This document shows positions 1 through 11,109 of a stretch of 64,000 nucleotides of DNA, piece by piece. The DNA comes from Takakia lepidozioides. Taxonomy: Eukaryota; Streptophyta; Takakiopsida; Takakiales; Takakiaceae. The notes under the pieces were generated by a model, which worked only from the letters and a program-made list of their open reading frames with translations, was not told the origin of the DNA and searched no databases. Location: assembly GCA_030704615.1 (NCBI GenBank), contig CM060732.1, positions 4,338,001 to 4,402,000 on the forward strand, written 5' to 3'. A program made the position numbers and the translations under genes. Positions within the stretch are counted from its first letter, which is position 1, and each line of letters opens with the position of its first letter.

Positions 1-2360
1 GGATTGACTACCCGAGAACATAACACTGCACAATTTCTTTTTTTGAAGCCTGGACACAGCATGTTCACTTTTTTCACAGCACTTGCAGATTCTTATTCCA
101 AGGTCCTCATGCCTCCTAAAGGCATTGTTGAAAAGCTGAAAAAAGATGTGAACAACAAGACAGGAGTTCTGGAGCGATGCCTGCACAGGTTGGAATGGGA
201 GAAGTCACAGGAGAGAGCTCGGCAGAAAGCGGAGGACGAAATTGAACATGAAAGACTCCAGATGGCGTTAATTGATTGGCACGATTTTGTTGTGGTTGAG
301 ACAATTGAATTTACTGAAGAGGAGGACGAAGAGTTGCCTCAGCCCATGACTCTCGAGGAGGTGGTTCGAAGAAGCAAGGCGCTTGCTATGGAAGAAGACG
401 TAGAGGAGATTACAGAGGCGGGCAAGGAGGTGGAGATGGAGATGGATGAAGAAGAGTTGCAGCTGGTGGAGGAGAGCATGAGGGCAACCACAATCCAAGA
501 TAGCAATGGTAGCAAGGCTGGAGAGGAAACGCCTCAGCAGCCACCACTGGACGAGGACGAGGCGCCCATGAGGATAGTGAAAAATTGGAAGCGGCCAGAA
601 GATAGACTACCAGCAGAGAAGGACGCTCTTAAGGTTGTGGTGTCCCCAATCACCAACGAACTTATTCCAATCAACGAGATGGCTGAACACATGCGCATCT
701 CTCTCATTGATCCCAAGTACAAGGAGCAAAAGGAGCGCATGATGGCTAAGCTTCGGGAGACCACACTGGCCACAGATGATGAAATTTCTCGCAACATTGT
801 GGGGCTGGCACGGACTCGACCTGACATATTTGGAACAACAGAGGAAGAGGTTTCAAATGCAGTGAAGGCAGAGATCGAGAAAAAGAAGGAAGAGCCCAAG
901 CAAGTAATTTGGGATGGGCATACAGGCAGTATCAGCCGCACTGCAACTCAAGCCTTGGCACAGACCATGACCCTTGAAGAACAAATTGCAGCAATTCACA
1001 GAGAGAAAGCAAATTTGACCGCCGATGGACGCCCTCTTCCAGGCCCTGCTGCACCCCCTGTTCCTAAGCTTGCACCCCCTCCTGCCAGGCCTCCTCTTCC
1101 TCCACCTGGACTGGCACTGAACATTCCTCGGCCTATGCAGGTGCCGGGCCAGCCTCCTGCCACAGCAGCTACACCTCCATTGGCTCCCACTCCGGCAAGG
1201 CCAGCAATTCTACCAACACCCCCCCCCTTGCGCCCACCTCCAGCTCCCCCTTCTCAAGCGGGACCTCCTTTGATTGTGCGCCCTCCACCCCCAATGCCTC
1301 CACCTGTGGTACTTCCCCCTCCCATGGGACCTCCGCCCGGGGCAGTTGGCCAATATGCACCGATGCCACCACAACAGAGGCCTTATCCACCTTCAATGCC
1401 AATGGCACCCCCTCCTCCCCAGATGTCTGCCATGCCTCCACCTCCTCCTCCAGAGGAAGCACCTCCACCACCCCCAGAGGAACCAGAACCCAAACGCCAG
1501 AAGGTAGACGAAGTGCCACTCATCCCAGAGGACCAATTTCTTGCTCAACATCCGGTAAATTGCCTCTTCCTTACTCTAATCGTTTTGAAATCTCTGCATT
1601 CATAAGATCTTTTATAGCCTGCCTTAGGAAGATGATGGCTGGTAGTGGTCAGTTCATAGTAATGGCTGTAAAGGCTACTTGAATATACACCGCTAACTGC
1701 TTTAATCTCAAGCAATCTGCAAAACCTCAAATACGTTTTGAATCAGCTTTGTCACTCATTTCAGAAGGTCCACTTGGTTCTGTAAGTTTGTCATTCTTGC
1801 ACCTGTCCAGAGGTCTGAATGTGCAGCATCTCTCATTGGAAAAGGATTTACTTGCCCCCCCCTGTTTCAGTTTCACAAGCAGGCTACCTTTTGACACAGC
1901 TACTGAAAGCAGTTTTTCTACTTCCAGTGGAAGCTTTCACTGTGCATTTTCCTTTTCTGTGTGGCTGGCAATTTATTAACCCACAGGGTTCATCACTGGA
2001 ATCGTTTGTCTTGCTCTGAAGTCCCAGATCATTGCCAGTTTTGTTAATGAAAGGTGGTGATGGGCTTGGCATGTCTATTTGCAGGGGGCAGTGCGGATCA
2101 GTGTGGCGGTACCAGCACTGGAAGGGGAGGGCAACCTGAAGGGCCAGACTCTGGACCTCACTGTTGTGTCTCTGTCAGAGACAATTGGAAGCCTCAAGGA
2201 AAAAATTGCCACCGAAGTTGCACTGGCCGCCAACAAGCAAAAGCTCAGCACTGGCCGAGCAGGGTTTCTTAAGGATAATTTGTCTCTTGCATATTACAAC
2301 ATTGGACCTGGGGAAAGTTTGTCACTGGGGGTCAGGGAGCGTGGTGGGAGAAAGAGGTAG
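1..2360 (+). CDS. SF3A1: Splicing factor 3A subunit 1 (3' part; 5' end outside window)
   Basis: This is a subunit of the SF3a complex of the U2 snRNP, which acts in the nucleus in branch-site recognition. The coding sequence is joined from 1-1554 and 2085-2360. The first residues, including FLFLKPGHSMFTFFTAL, are the end of the second SURP module. A charged region follows, then the family-typical WDGHTGSISRT (about residue 305), a long proline-rich stretch (about 340-490), and a basic PKRQK. After the intron comes the C-terminal ubiquitin-like domain with SLAYYNIGPGESL, ending in the diagnostic ERGGRKR tail just before TAG at 2358-2360. About 609 residues are visible; the N-terminus and first SURP lie upstream of base 1. 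The frame is intact. It is the only convincing host gene of the window, and neighbouring DNA downstream is transposon debris. Confidence 0.94.
1555..2084 (+). other. Last visible intron of SF3A1 (phase 0)
   Basis: The donor GTAAAT follows the codon for proline in QHP, and the acceptor TTTGCAG ends at 2084. Splicing here joins the proline-rich/basic linker to the ubiquitin-like domain in frame. Reading straight through gives a stop at 1605 and loses the whole C-terminal domain, so the intron is required by homology. Confidence 0.9.
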
Positions 2361-2478
2361 TGTATGGGACAGTGAGTTTTTTCCCTTTCCTGTCAAACAG
2401 TTTCCATGGTTATCAATGTCAATTTGATGGACACCTTTTGCGTTACTGGAACAAGTTTGTAGTTGGATGTTTATTATA

Positions 2479-2590
2479 GGGGAAGGGCAGCTGATGAGGC
2501 CCTTCCACCGTTTAAGAATGCGTGAACGAGGGTGATAGCCCGAGTTCACGACATTCGAAAATGTTGGAAGGGCCTCATCAGCTGCCCCTT
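2479..2590. repeat. Long foldback (imperfect stem-loop) downstream of SF3A1
   Basis: The left arm contains GCAGCTGATGAGGCCCTTCC and the right arm its complement GGAAGGGCCTCATCAGCTGC. Pairing extends inward with mismatches through GTTCAC/GTGAAC to a small loop around 2528-2541. The stem is about 45 bp with scattered bulges, resembling a plant miRNA precursor or a small MITE. It lies about 120 bases after the SF3A1 stop, so it may sit in the 3' UTR. No terminal repeats or target duplication are obvious. Confidence 0.6.
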
Positions 2591-3233
2591 CACCGGCGTA
2601 AAAAACCAACGTGGCCCTTCATGGCCCCCCCAAAATCGTCACCGTACGAATTTCGCAAGGCCCTAGGGGTCTTACGCCTGGCCTCCTGTCAGGATGAAAC
2701 TTCCTGTCTGAGAAGGTAACAATTTTAACAAAGGGAATTTGTAGGCGGTTTCTTATGTATACGACTGCCCTCAACAAATGTGAAATCTGATAGGATCCGC
2801 TATTTCACTCATTATGGTTTGGCTGTGTAGGGTCAAACTTAATTTGTGTCTATCACGGTCTGTCGGTTGCTCCGTTTATTCTTCCACCATAGAGGTGGGG
2901 TGAGACATTGAGAGTGTAGCTCAAAGTTAGCAAGATAGGCATAGACAGAGGGTGGGGGATAGGATGAGAGAGATTGAGGCTTAGCATAGGATGTCGTGGG
3001 TTCATCTCACCAGCAATGATTTGGTGATATTATTATTTTTTATTTTTTTATTTGCCTCGTGGATCGGGAACCCCCCCCCCCCCCCACCCATCCCTCGTCA
3101 GTCTTCCACTTCTACCACTTCTACCCCTTCTCCAACACGCTTGAAGATCCTTTAATAAACTTGGCCACTAGGAGCCTGGAGAGTGGTTGTGGACAACAAT
3201 GTAGTTGTGTAGCGATATGTATGCGCACGACAA
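2591..3233. other. Unassigned spacer with a poly-C run
   Basis: No coding region or repeat copy was recognised. It contains a T-rich tract near 3030-3050 and a run of about 15 C near 3070-3084. Short reading frames here are low-complexity. Confidence 0.5.
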
Positions 3234-3451
3234 TTGTCAAGAGTGTGAAACTAGCTAGGAAATAGTTATTGACATTTGGGATTGACCCAAGTGTCAATCC
3301 AGGGGCCAATATATGTTTGGGCACCTGACATTGTTATCTTCACGGCAGATCGGGGTGGGCTCATCTTTCTCGAGTTGAGCCTCACCGCGTCTAGCTATGG
3401 CGCCGTAGTGTGGATTCCCATGGAGTGGGGTACACTTGGCTCGACTTAATA
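3234..3451 (+). repeat. Left inverted-repeat arm
   Basis: This is the reverse complement of 5884-6090, over about 200 bp with small indels. It carries GCACCTGACATTGTTATCTT and TCTCGAGTTGAGCCTCACCG. Confidence 0.7.
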
Positions 3452-3500
3452 GGGAGAAGGATCTGTTGCATCCCTCGCTCTCCTTCTCACTGCTGGAACA

Positions 3501-3812
3501 GAGGGTCTGCTGGTCTCATGGATTACCACTCATCATGCGACTTACTACCAAGCAAACAAAGAAATTGAGCTCTCTCTTAAGTTGGCGGAGGATCTGTTCG
3601 CGAGTAAGCTCCCCATTTTTCGTCCCTCGCAAGAAGTCACCATCCATTTCAGCGCGTTCTGGGACAACGCCCCAGACTTTCCATCAGCTTCCACTATTCA
3701 TGTTTTACTTGTTCTCAAATGGAATGACATTGTCACTTGCCCTGAAGAAGTCTATAACATGCCTTGGGTTTCTAAGCATTCCCTTCATAAAAGACTCCGT
3801 CGATATGGTTGA
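3501..3812 (+). pseudogene. Open coding-like fragment of unknown function
   Basis: One frame stays open for about 100 codons and has protein-like composition (charged helix around IELSLKLAEDLF, then FSAFWDNAPDF), ending KRLRRYG at a stop. No start codon with context and no domain is recognised. It lies about 830 bases upstream of a LINE ORF2 start on the same strand, so a LINE ORF1 remnant is one possibility. This is weakly supported. Confidence 0.25.
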
Positions 3813-4329
3813 TCTTTCCAAGGGCGCGCTCCTTCTTTGGGCGGGCTTTGGGCGGGTTTTATTTTGCTTGATGCCATTCTGGGCTTTGTTTCATCACCCT
3901 AGCTCGCCCTTTGCAATGATAGGGTGGAGGGCCTAATTCTCTCTATCGCCTCCGCTGCAAACAAAGCGCAAGACATGCATTTCCGCTCCACAATCTCTCC
4001 TTCCCTGGGAGACGGGACATCCATGCAGATAAAGCTTAGCTTACTTTGCCTCCCCTCTTTTCATCTACCCTTCTCAGTCTATACAGTCGCACAGATGCCA
4101 AGTGCTGGCTCGTAAAATCTCAAATTGCACGGTTCTGCCGCATTTACTCTTTCTCCCAGCATCAAAGACTTATCTATTCCCTTTCTTAATAAGATAGTTT
4201 GGAAGCTAGGGATTTCCAATGTTGCTGAATGTTGTTGAGTTCTCAAAAAGAAAAAAAGACAGTTTGTTGACTTAATGGCTCCAAGAAAAGAGAGAGACAA
4301 TATTAATATCAGTATCATCTATCTCGGAC

Positions 4330-4510
4330 AACCAGCATGTAGCCCAGTGGTAATGGGCACATACCACATTGGATGTGGTTGTGGGTTCAAACCACTGTCT
4401 GGTGTGTCATGAAGGTGTCCACCTTCCTGCTGGAAGGCAGTAGTAGCCCTTCGGGGTCAAGTGACACCATAAGTTACGCTCTCTTCGGGAGGCGTCATAC
4501 TTTTTTTTAT
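4330..4510 (+). mobile_element. tRNA-derived SINE
   Basis: An internal RNA polymerase III promoter is visible: A box TAGCCCAGTGG at 4340-4350 and B box GGTTCAAACC at 4384-4393, about 44 bases apart as in tRNA genes. A non-tRNA body follows, with a small hairpin (CCTTCCTGCTGGAAGG region), and then an oligo-T run at about 4501-4508. It cannot fold as a complete tRNA, so a SINE is preferred over a tRNA gene. Confidence 0.6.
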
Positions 4511-4645
4511 CATCTATCTCACTCCCTCCCGGCCGGATTTTTTTGGATTTCTTCGCTGCCTCCTACTGACAGGAGACATGTCTTCTACCTCTCTTCCTCA
4601 GGCCATAATTTTGAGAAAATCTCTCAGCCCCCCTCCCTCCTTGCC

Positions 4646-4711
4646 ATGTTTTTTAATATTCGCTCCTGGAACATCAGAGGAATAGGCTCTGATGCTACGG
4701 GCCCTAATTAG
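4646..4711 (+). pseudogene. LINE ORF2 N-terminal fragment (start of APE endonuclease)
   Basis: ATG at 4646 opens a short frame with SWNIRGIGS, the hallmark first strand of LINE apurinic-type endonucleases (consensus SWNVRGLG). A stop at 4709-4711 and unrelated repeat sequence after it truncate the gene. Presumably this is a broken non-LTR element. Confidence 0.5.
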
Positions 4712-4779
4712 TGAGCAAGGCTACGTCGCTAGGCCTCTTCCTTTATGTCTGACAACTCTTTGATTTTTTTGCTTCGAGC

Positions 4780-5148
4780 AGAAATACCTGGAGCTGATCA
4801 TATCATCTCCAACCTGTAACACGCTAGCTTCCCATGCGCAGCCCACATTCCTGCAGCTCGTTAACCTCGGCCTACAACTGAAGAAGACGACCACCAGTTC
4901 GCCCACTCGTGGCCAGCATCTCCTCCGCTTCACACTGAACCGCATACTCAGTTGCCATAGCGTTGAGCTAGCAACACTGACCGCCTCTCTATCCATTGCA
5001 AACCTGCAACTTGTTCGCCTTTGCACTCTATCCGCTTTGGATAGGCTCATGCACGAATCCCTGCACTCTAGGCTGAACCGTTTTCATGTTCTGAAAACAT
5101 AAGTGTTACAACTAATTCGAACCTGACACTCACAGACTCGAGCTGATC
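4780..5148 (+). repeat. Direct repeat copy 1 (about 369 bp)
   Basis: It matches 5433-5802 almost base for base, from GAAATACCTGGAGCTGATCA to CACAGACTCGAGCTGATC. The two copies flank a 284-bp spacer, an arrangement like a terminal-repeat element in miniature (TRIM) or a partial tandem duplication. The ends are not canonical TG...CA. Confidence 0.7.
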
Positions 5149-5432
5149 ACTTCTCATGCATGTTCCCTGGCTCTAGGACGCCTCGCTGCTGCCCTTCCAA
5201 CCCCGCTCTTGCCACTCCAAGAGCCCTTACACTGCTGAGTTTCAGATTGAAACTCCAACTCAGCACATGCTTCACAAGTGCACTGATTTGCACACAAGAG
5301 GGACCAGCCCCCTCTCTTCACTCATACCTCTTCATGAGCTTGGAGCTGAAGCTTCCAGCAGGCTGCGATGCATCCCCTCGCAGCTCCACTATTCGGCTGC
5401 TCTTCATCTACCCGCAACAACTAATTTCGGGT
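5149..5432 (+). repeat. Module shared with 8117-8401 (inverted)
   Basis: This 284-bp spacer between the two direct repeats recurs in reverse orientation at 8117-8401, including TAGGACGCCTCGCTGCTGCC and CTGAGTTTCAGATTGAAACT. The flanking direct repeats at the two sites are different sequences. Confidence 0.7.
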
Positions 5433-5802
5433 AGAAATACCTGGAGCTGATCATATCATCTCCAACTTGCAACACGCTAGCTTCCCATGCGCAGCCCACA
5501 TTCCTCCAGCTTGTTAACTCAGCCTACAACTGAAGAAGACGACCACCAGTTCGCCCACTCGTGGCCAGCATCTCCTCCGTTTCACACTAAACCGCATACT
5601 CAGTTGCCATAGTGTTGAGCTATGCAACACTGACCGCCTCTCTATCCATCGCAAACCTGTAACCTGTTTGCCTTTGCACTCTATCCGCTTTGGATAGGCT
5701 CATGCACGAATCCCTGCACTCTAGGCTGAACCGCTTTTAATGATCTGAAAACACAAGTGTTACAACTAATTCGAACCTGGCACTCACAGACTCGAGCTGA
5801 TC
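5433..5802 (+). repeat. Direct repeat copy 2
   Basis: Second copy of 4780-5148 with a few substitutions and small indels, for example around the CGTTGAGCTA block. After its end a CTCGAGTGATAAAGAAAGAAG motif appears that also occurs, inverted, near 8455-8480. Confidence 0.7.
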
Positions 5803-5883
5803 TTTCTCGAGTGATAAAGAAAGAAGGATGCAAGCACACAAGCTCTCTCAAACTCACACACTTGCACATGAAAACATCACTCA

Positions 5884-6090
5884 TATTAAGTCGAGCCAAG
5901 TGCACCCCACGCCATGGGGAATCCACATTACGGCGCCATAGCTAGACGCAGTAAGGCTCAACTCGAGAAAGATGAGCCCACCGCGATCTGCCGTGAAGAT
6001 AACAATGTCAGGTGCCCAAACATATATTGGCCTATCAAAACTAATTGTTTCCTAGCTAGTTTCACACTAGTGGTAAAATAACTTGACAAG
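5884..6090 (-). repeat. Right inverted-repeat arm
   Basis: Reverse complement of 3234-3451. The block TTTCCTAGCTAGTTTCACAC and the outer CTTGACAAG mirror the left arm. Confidence 0.7.
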
Positions 6091-6440
6091 GAGAAGCTGA
6101 GCCCTTTGTCTCCTGGCAAAGAAATGTCAATGAAACCAACAGAGAGACAAAGAGATTCCCATGCAGTCAATTCATCATGAGATAACATAGAACCAGAAGA
6201 ACCCAATCTACCAATAGGTCTTTCTGTCATGTTAAAGTCCCCGGCAACAATCCACTGATCAATATCCAGTTGCTGCAAGATATTGGACCTAAGGAGATTT
6301 CAAAAGGAGGTCTTTTTGTCAACAGAGTTCGGTGCATAGATGTTAATGTCGGACTCCAAACTGTTGACAGTGAAGATATGAGCCTCCATTCGCATCCTCT
6401 CTTCCCTAGAGGTGATCATGTTCCAATCATAAAAATCGTC
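6091..6440 (-). pseudogene. LINE APE-type endonuclease fragment
   Basis: On the minus strand the translation carries INIYAPNS, then after a stop WIVAGDFNMTERPIGR, AWESLCLSVGFIDI and GDKGLSFSL. These are successive signatures of the exonuclease-endonuclease-phosphatase domain of L1-like non-LTR retrotransposons, in which GDFN supplies catalytic residues. A stop separates INIYAPNS from GDFN, and both ends are lost. It is adjacent to a Ty3/gypsy relic on the same strand and may have inserted into it. Confidence 0.7.
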
Positions 6441-6470
6441 TTCAATGTCGAATGCAGAATTAACAAGCTC

Positions 6471-8025
6471 TCATTCCCAGAACTTAGCATATGCCTCATA
6501 AACAATAGAGGAGGCCATGCCCTTTGTAGTTTCTTCTTCAAGGAGACTTGCCAAACCTTGATCCTCCAGCACCTCCTCGGTGCCTTCAGCCACATCTATA
6601 GCCTTTCTCAGCTCCTCTTCTCCTTGTGGCACATCCAAATCATCAATCAAGTCATCCCCAGATGTACTTTGCCACTCATCATCATCAGATTCTGATTCAT
6701 CACTGGTGGTAGTCTCCTCACTTGTATCAGACTCCACCTCCACCATGGTTGGAGAGCTGGTGATGTTCATAATGCCCTCATTTTCAACACCAAAGCTATG
6801 AGCTGCCCTGTAATCTGGCTCACGCCGGTTGACAGTATGTAGTGGAAAGTGTGTCATATCCTTGCCTGACCCATATCCAATTCTGATGGTCTCATTCTAA
6901 GTATCAACCACAGCCCCAAACTTCTTCAGAAAATCAAGTCCCAACAGCATGTGGTAGGTATCAATGTCAACAATCATAAAAGATAGCATGTTTGTGAGTT
7001 CCCCTACAGCACTTGACCTTGAGATCTTCAAGTCTTCCCATGGCTATTTCTACAGCCCCTGATGCCACCCTATAGGTCATGTCCTTATCATTTACAACTG
7101 ATCCCATCAATCCCAAATCCTTGACAGTGCTGGCAGCCATGACTGACAACATAGCCCCAGTATCCACTTGCCCCAAGACTTGATGTCCACCAATAGAAAC
7201 CATAGCATGCAAGGCCTTAACCTTCCCTGAATGTGTGTATACTATCTCAGCACGAGATTTCTTCTTATTGCCTGCCACTAGAGCAATAGTTGTTGGCTGA
7301 ATACCTGGTGTCAGCTTTGTTGCAGCCACCACATTTGTGGCCTCCTTTTGCTGATGCACAGCTTTCTCTACCACTTTCACAAGACCCTTCAACTTCTCCA
7401 ACTCTCCTACTACAGACACAATCAGATCCATAGGTGACAAGAAAATTCTCCCCTTATAGAAATGGTTGAGAATCCTAGATTTCATATTCCTTCAACATTC
7501 CTTGGTGTCCTGGGAACAACTCTTTCACTGTTTGGTGTAGCAGGGCCTGAACCCAGCTCCGATCCTGACTTTCACCCACCAGTGGCATCTGAAACAGGCA
7601 AAGGGACTGGTGTTCTATGCCTGGGTAGTCTCACCTCATTGATATCTCATTCCTTGATTAGGGCTGTCATCTTCATTGTCATGTAGTACACTTCCACAAA
7701 ATCGGGTGTAGGATTGGTGCTAGTGGTTTGCTCGATTATGTAGTGACATGCACTTTCCAGGTGCCCCATCATCTTGCAGTATGAACACCTCACTCCACAC
7801 ATCTCTGTTCGGTGGCCAGGCCTGTGACATTTCTTTTGTAGTCTGGGAGGGAAAGCATACCTGCAAATTGGGCCCTTCTAGGCAACCAGGAGTCCATTCT
7901 TGAAACAAAATTGGCCAGCCCTGGGGAAACAAGAATTGTCGTACCTCCCCTAGCGTCGGACACTGTTCTATTCCACCAGGCCAGGTGAGAGGCGAGAAGG
8001 AATGGCCCAGAGAGGCCATCTTCAA
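6471..8025 (-). pseudogene. Ty3/gypsy gag-protease relic
   Basis: Read from high to low coordinates. Near 7745-7790 is a CCHC zinc knuckle CSYCKMMGHLESAC, preceded by a degenerate CHRPGHRTEMC. Then comes the retropepsin with active-site triad VDTGA (about 7155-7170) followed by YHMLLGLDFL and GAVVD (about 6905-6960), the second half of the protease fold. An acidic linker rich in D/E/S (6560-6770) would lead to reverse transcriptase, which is missing here. Several frame changes and stops interrupt it. This is a non-functional internal fragment of an LTR retrotransposon. Confidence 0.75.
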
Positions 8026-8047
8026 ATCGTTAAGCTTGTGCTCTAGG

Positions 8048-8470
8048 TGTGTATTTTCAGATTCATTTTTGTGAGCTTCATGAAGAAATGGAGCTTGTTT
8101 CTTCTTTCTTTATCACTTGTGGGTAGATGAGGAGCAGCCAAATAGTGGAGCTGCGAGGGGATGCATCGCAGCCTGGTAGCTCCAAGCTCATGAAGAGGTA
8201 TGAGTGAAGAGAGGGGGTTGGTCCCTCTTGTGTGCAAATCAATGCACTTGTGAAGCATATGCTGAGTTGGAGTTTCAATCTGAAACTCAGCAGTGTAAGG
8301 GCTCTTGGAGTGGCAAGAGCGGGGCTGGAAGGGCAGCAGCGAGGCGTCCTAGAGCTAGGGGATATGCATGAGAAGTGCATGTGCACCAAGTTTGTAAATG
8401 TGTGTATTTTCAGATTCGTTTTTGTGAGCTTCATGAAGAAATGGAGCTTGTTTCTTCTTTCTTTATCACT
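8048..8470 (-). mobile_element. Small element with 69-bp terminal direct repeats
   Basis: GTGTATTTTCAGATTC... to TTCTTTCTTTATCACT occurs at 8048-8116 and again at 8402-8470. Between them lies a 285-bp core that is the inverted copy of 5149-5432. Terminal direct repeats around a short non-coding core resemble a TRIM, but TG/CA ends, a primer-binding site and a polypurine tract are not evident. Confidence 0.5.
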
Positions 8471-9501
8471 CGAGAGAGATCAGCTCGAGTCTATGAGTCT
8501 CGTTTTGTGGGACCTTGATAGGGAGGCTGGGCTTTGAAGAACAGCGGTTTTGAGCTAGCTGATCCGGTAGAAAAGTCGGAATTGCCTCCCTGTTGCATTT
8601 TAACAAAGGAGATTACTCCCCTACAGGTAATCTTTTCGGGTTTTCAGCCCAATTCTTAATTATGGGGGAGACCAGCCTGCAGGTAATTCCTTTGGACAGA
8701 ATGTTGTTGGGGCCTATATGTACCTCTATTTGCTCCATTTTTGAACCTTCAGTGAATGGCGTGGTTTCCTGAGGTGGTTCCAGGAATGGCTAGTGGACGT
8801 AAAGAGGCACTGGCAGACCCTGTGGAGGCTTGCATGGGGCCTTGGAGGCCAAGTTTCATGAGCTCATGGAGGGCGGTTTGAGGAGTGTCTACGGGATGCT
8901 CTCATGGTCATGCAAGTGAGAGAAGAGAGGAAAAAAAAAGGGTGTTGGGATGAGAGCGTACTGGGGATAGGCATTGCTTTAGTTTCTCTTCCTCGTAGTT
9001 TTCCACCTTCTCTGTAGGCGAGACGACCTTTCCATAGGTGGAGGCAAGAGTCAGTTCGGGTTTGGGCTGGGGTGTCCTTGCAGGAGCGACACTGTGGAGT
9101 TGTTTTTGGTGTGGGGGAGTTGTTGTTTTCATTCTTGTGTTTTGGATCCCCTCCACACCTGCATGCTTGATTGTGCGCCATGTTAGTTTTGTGTGGGCGC
9201 TTGATTTTATAGGTGGTTGACTCGGGCTTGATCGCCGATCCAACCCTAGAGCATGTTGTCGATGGTGAGGCTGGGTTGATGACTAGTCAGACCATCTTTG
9301 TTTCTCCTGTGGTGATGTTGGAGGTGATGACCAGCCAACCATGGGAGTGCCTGCGGTGGATGCAGGTGCAGGTGCAGGCTATGTTAGGAACCTAATATTC
9401 CAAACCATAAGCCGCATCAGGTTTCTCTATCCGGTTACCTTGTAAAGAGGGGGTTAGAGACAGGTTCATGACCGGTTGAGTGTCAGTTTGTCAACACGGA
9501 G
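8471..9501. other. Unassigned, upstream of Ty3/gypsy gag
   Basis: No domain was recognised. It may contain the 5' LTR or leader of the plus-strand gypsy element, but no second LTR copy is present in the window to prove it. Short frames on both strands overlap without a consistent coding choice. Confidence 0.4.
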
Positions 9502-11109
9502 GTGCCACTAGTTGCTGGGGAAAGTGCCGGTACGAGCACTAGCGATACTAGCGGGTATACGAGACGAGGTGTGCGGTTTAGGCCACCTTCGCCTCATGTG
9601 TCTTCTACGGAAGGTTCTGATTCGGATTGTGAATCAGAAGGACTCACACCGGTGGTGCAAGTTGTTTCCTTGCCATTGTTGTGGGACACAATGGAGGAGA
9701 TGTATGGAGCTACCAAGGGGCCACGAAGGTACTCTGGGGCGGTGGGCACCATTGAGTTGGATGATTTCATTCAAGAGTTTGATAGTTGGTGTGACGACTT
9801 GCAGCAAATGCGCAATCCACAACTGTTTACGCCTTTCATGGCATGGAAGGGGCTGTTTCAGGAGGGGTCGCCCATGGATGATTACCATGAGTTTAGGTGG
9901 AGGCACGATGTTGAGATCGAGGAGTGGAGGATGTACTGGTCACCCGACTATGTCTCCATCACTAGAGGCACAAGGGCAGCAGCCACACCGGCAGCTGCAC
10001 CAGCAGCTTCCACGAGCAGTAGTGGGACTAGTGGCACAGCAACTACGACGTCCACCCAAGCTATTGCTGTACCAGCACCAGTGGCCGTGCCTGCCTTCAA
10101 CCCTGTTGTGGAGTTCTTTGAAGAGTTGAGAAGGAACTACCAAGGGGTGAGGACAGAGAAGTTGAGAAGCTTGCAAGAGTTCCAACGGAAGCCTACTGAG
10201 AGCTTGAGGGAGGCTTTCACTCGCATGAGGCGCTTGATTAATGTAACCCAAGGGGTTATGGAAGCTCAGGCAGTCCAATTCTGGTATGGGATATTGGACA
10301 AGGAGCTGAGGAGAAGGGTGCGGGATGCAACTCTCCTACAAGTGGCCCAACCCACCTTAGCAAATGTGTTTTTGCTGGCAAAGCGGATAGAGCTCAACAT
10401 GGTGGAGGAACGAGTGGTCATGGTGGGATTTGCTAAGGAGGCACCACGGGGTAGTGGTGCTCCTAGCCAACCACTACCTCAACGTGCTCAAGGCAACAAG
10501 GGGGCTTAGGTGAAGCCCAGGGAAGGACAGAGAGGACCTCAGATGCAGGGGTCTCTCCCTTCATTTGCTGGCCAACAACGGGCGGATGTGGTGTGCTGGA
10601 CATGTGGAGGACCCCATGTCAAGAAGGATTGCCCAGAGGGAGGCAATGGTTTGACACCGGCACAGCCTGCACAATTGCAGTGTGGGCATTGTGGCAAGTA
10701 CGGGCATGGAGAAGCCCAGTGCTATGGTTTGCATCTTGAGTTGCGCCCAGGCCAGTTCCAAGGGAACAATGGTGGCCGGGGGCGAGGTGGAGTAACCCAG
10801 AGAGGACGAGGTGGCCAGGCACGAGGTGCAGGCCAAGGGCAAGCTCAACATGGCCAAGCACGTGGAGGTCAGGGTGTTGAACAAGGCATGGCGAACCGGC
10901 TTCAGCAGCTAGAGCAGAGGCTCGCTGCCATGGCCACAGCTCAGGTGGATGATCCACCTCCTGCTCCTGAGGGAGGAGACATGGGAGGCATGGGATTCAT
11001 GTGCGGGGCAGCACTACCACTAGTGAGGGGTGTCACTACCACTACCACTACCACTATGGGTGGGGCACCACTACCACTACCACTATGTGCGGGGCAGGAC
11101 TACCACTAG
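9502..11109 (+). CDS. Gag polyprotein with in-frame TAG at 10507-10509
   Basis: This is the structural protein of the retrotransposon particle. Residues 1-335 run from 9502 to the TAG. They include an acidic/serine N-terminus, a low-complexity Ala/Thr/Ser linker (about 9970-10080), and the capsid-like Retrotrans_gag segment (FFEELRRNYQG, LQEFQRKPTESLREAFTRM, VQFWYGILDKELRRRV). After the amber codon the same frame continues with two zinc knuckles, CWTCGGPHVKKDC and CGHCGKYGHGEAQC, then Gly/Arg/Gln-rich RNA-binding sequence. The frame ends at 11109 after a microsatellite expansion. The TAG is either a nonsense mutation or a readthrough site; nothing here decides between them. Confidence 0.75.

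Larger units (their letters stand above)
3234..6090. mobile_element. Element bounded by long inverted repeats, about 2.86 kb
   Basis: The stretch 3234-3451 recurs inverted at 5884-6090. Shared blocks are TTGTCAAG, GTGTGAAACTAGCTAGGAAA, CCAATATATGTTTGGGCACC, the interval with GGCGCC, and CACTTGGCTCGACTTAATA. The arms differ by small indels, for example about 14 bases near the outer end. The interior holds a LINE start, a SINE and a direct-repeat module. No transposase is visible, so this is either a non-autonomous inverted-repeat element that collected insertions or an inverted duplication. A target-site duplication was not found. Confidence 0.55.

Noticed and set aside
1555-1605. Extension of the SF3A1 frame to a stop at 1605
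   Set aside because: This is intron read-through; a good donor at 1555 and an acceptor at 2084 restore the ubiquitin-like C-terminus.
4340-4394. Genuine tRNA gene
   Set aside because: A and B boxes are present, but acceptor and anticodon arms do not form; SINE preferred. Same for 45481-45520.
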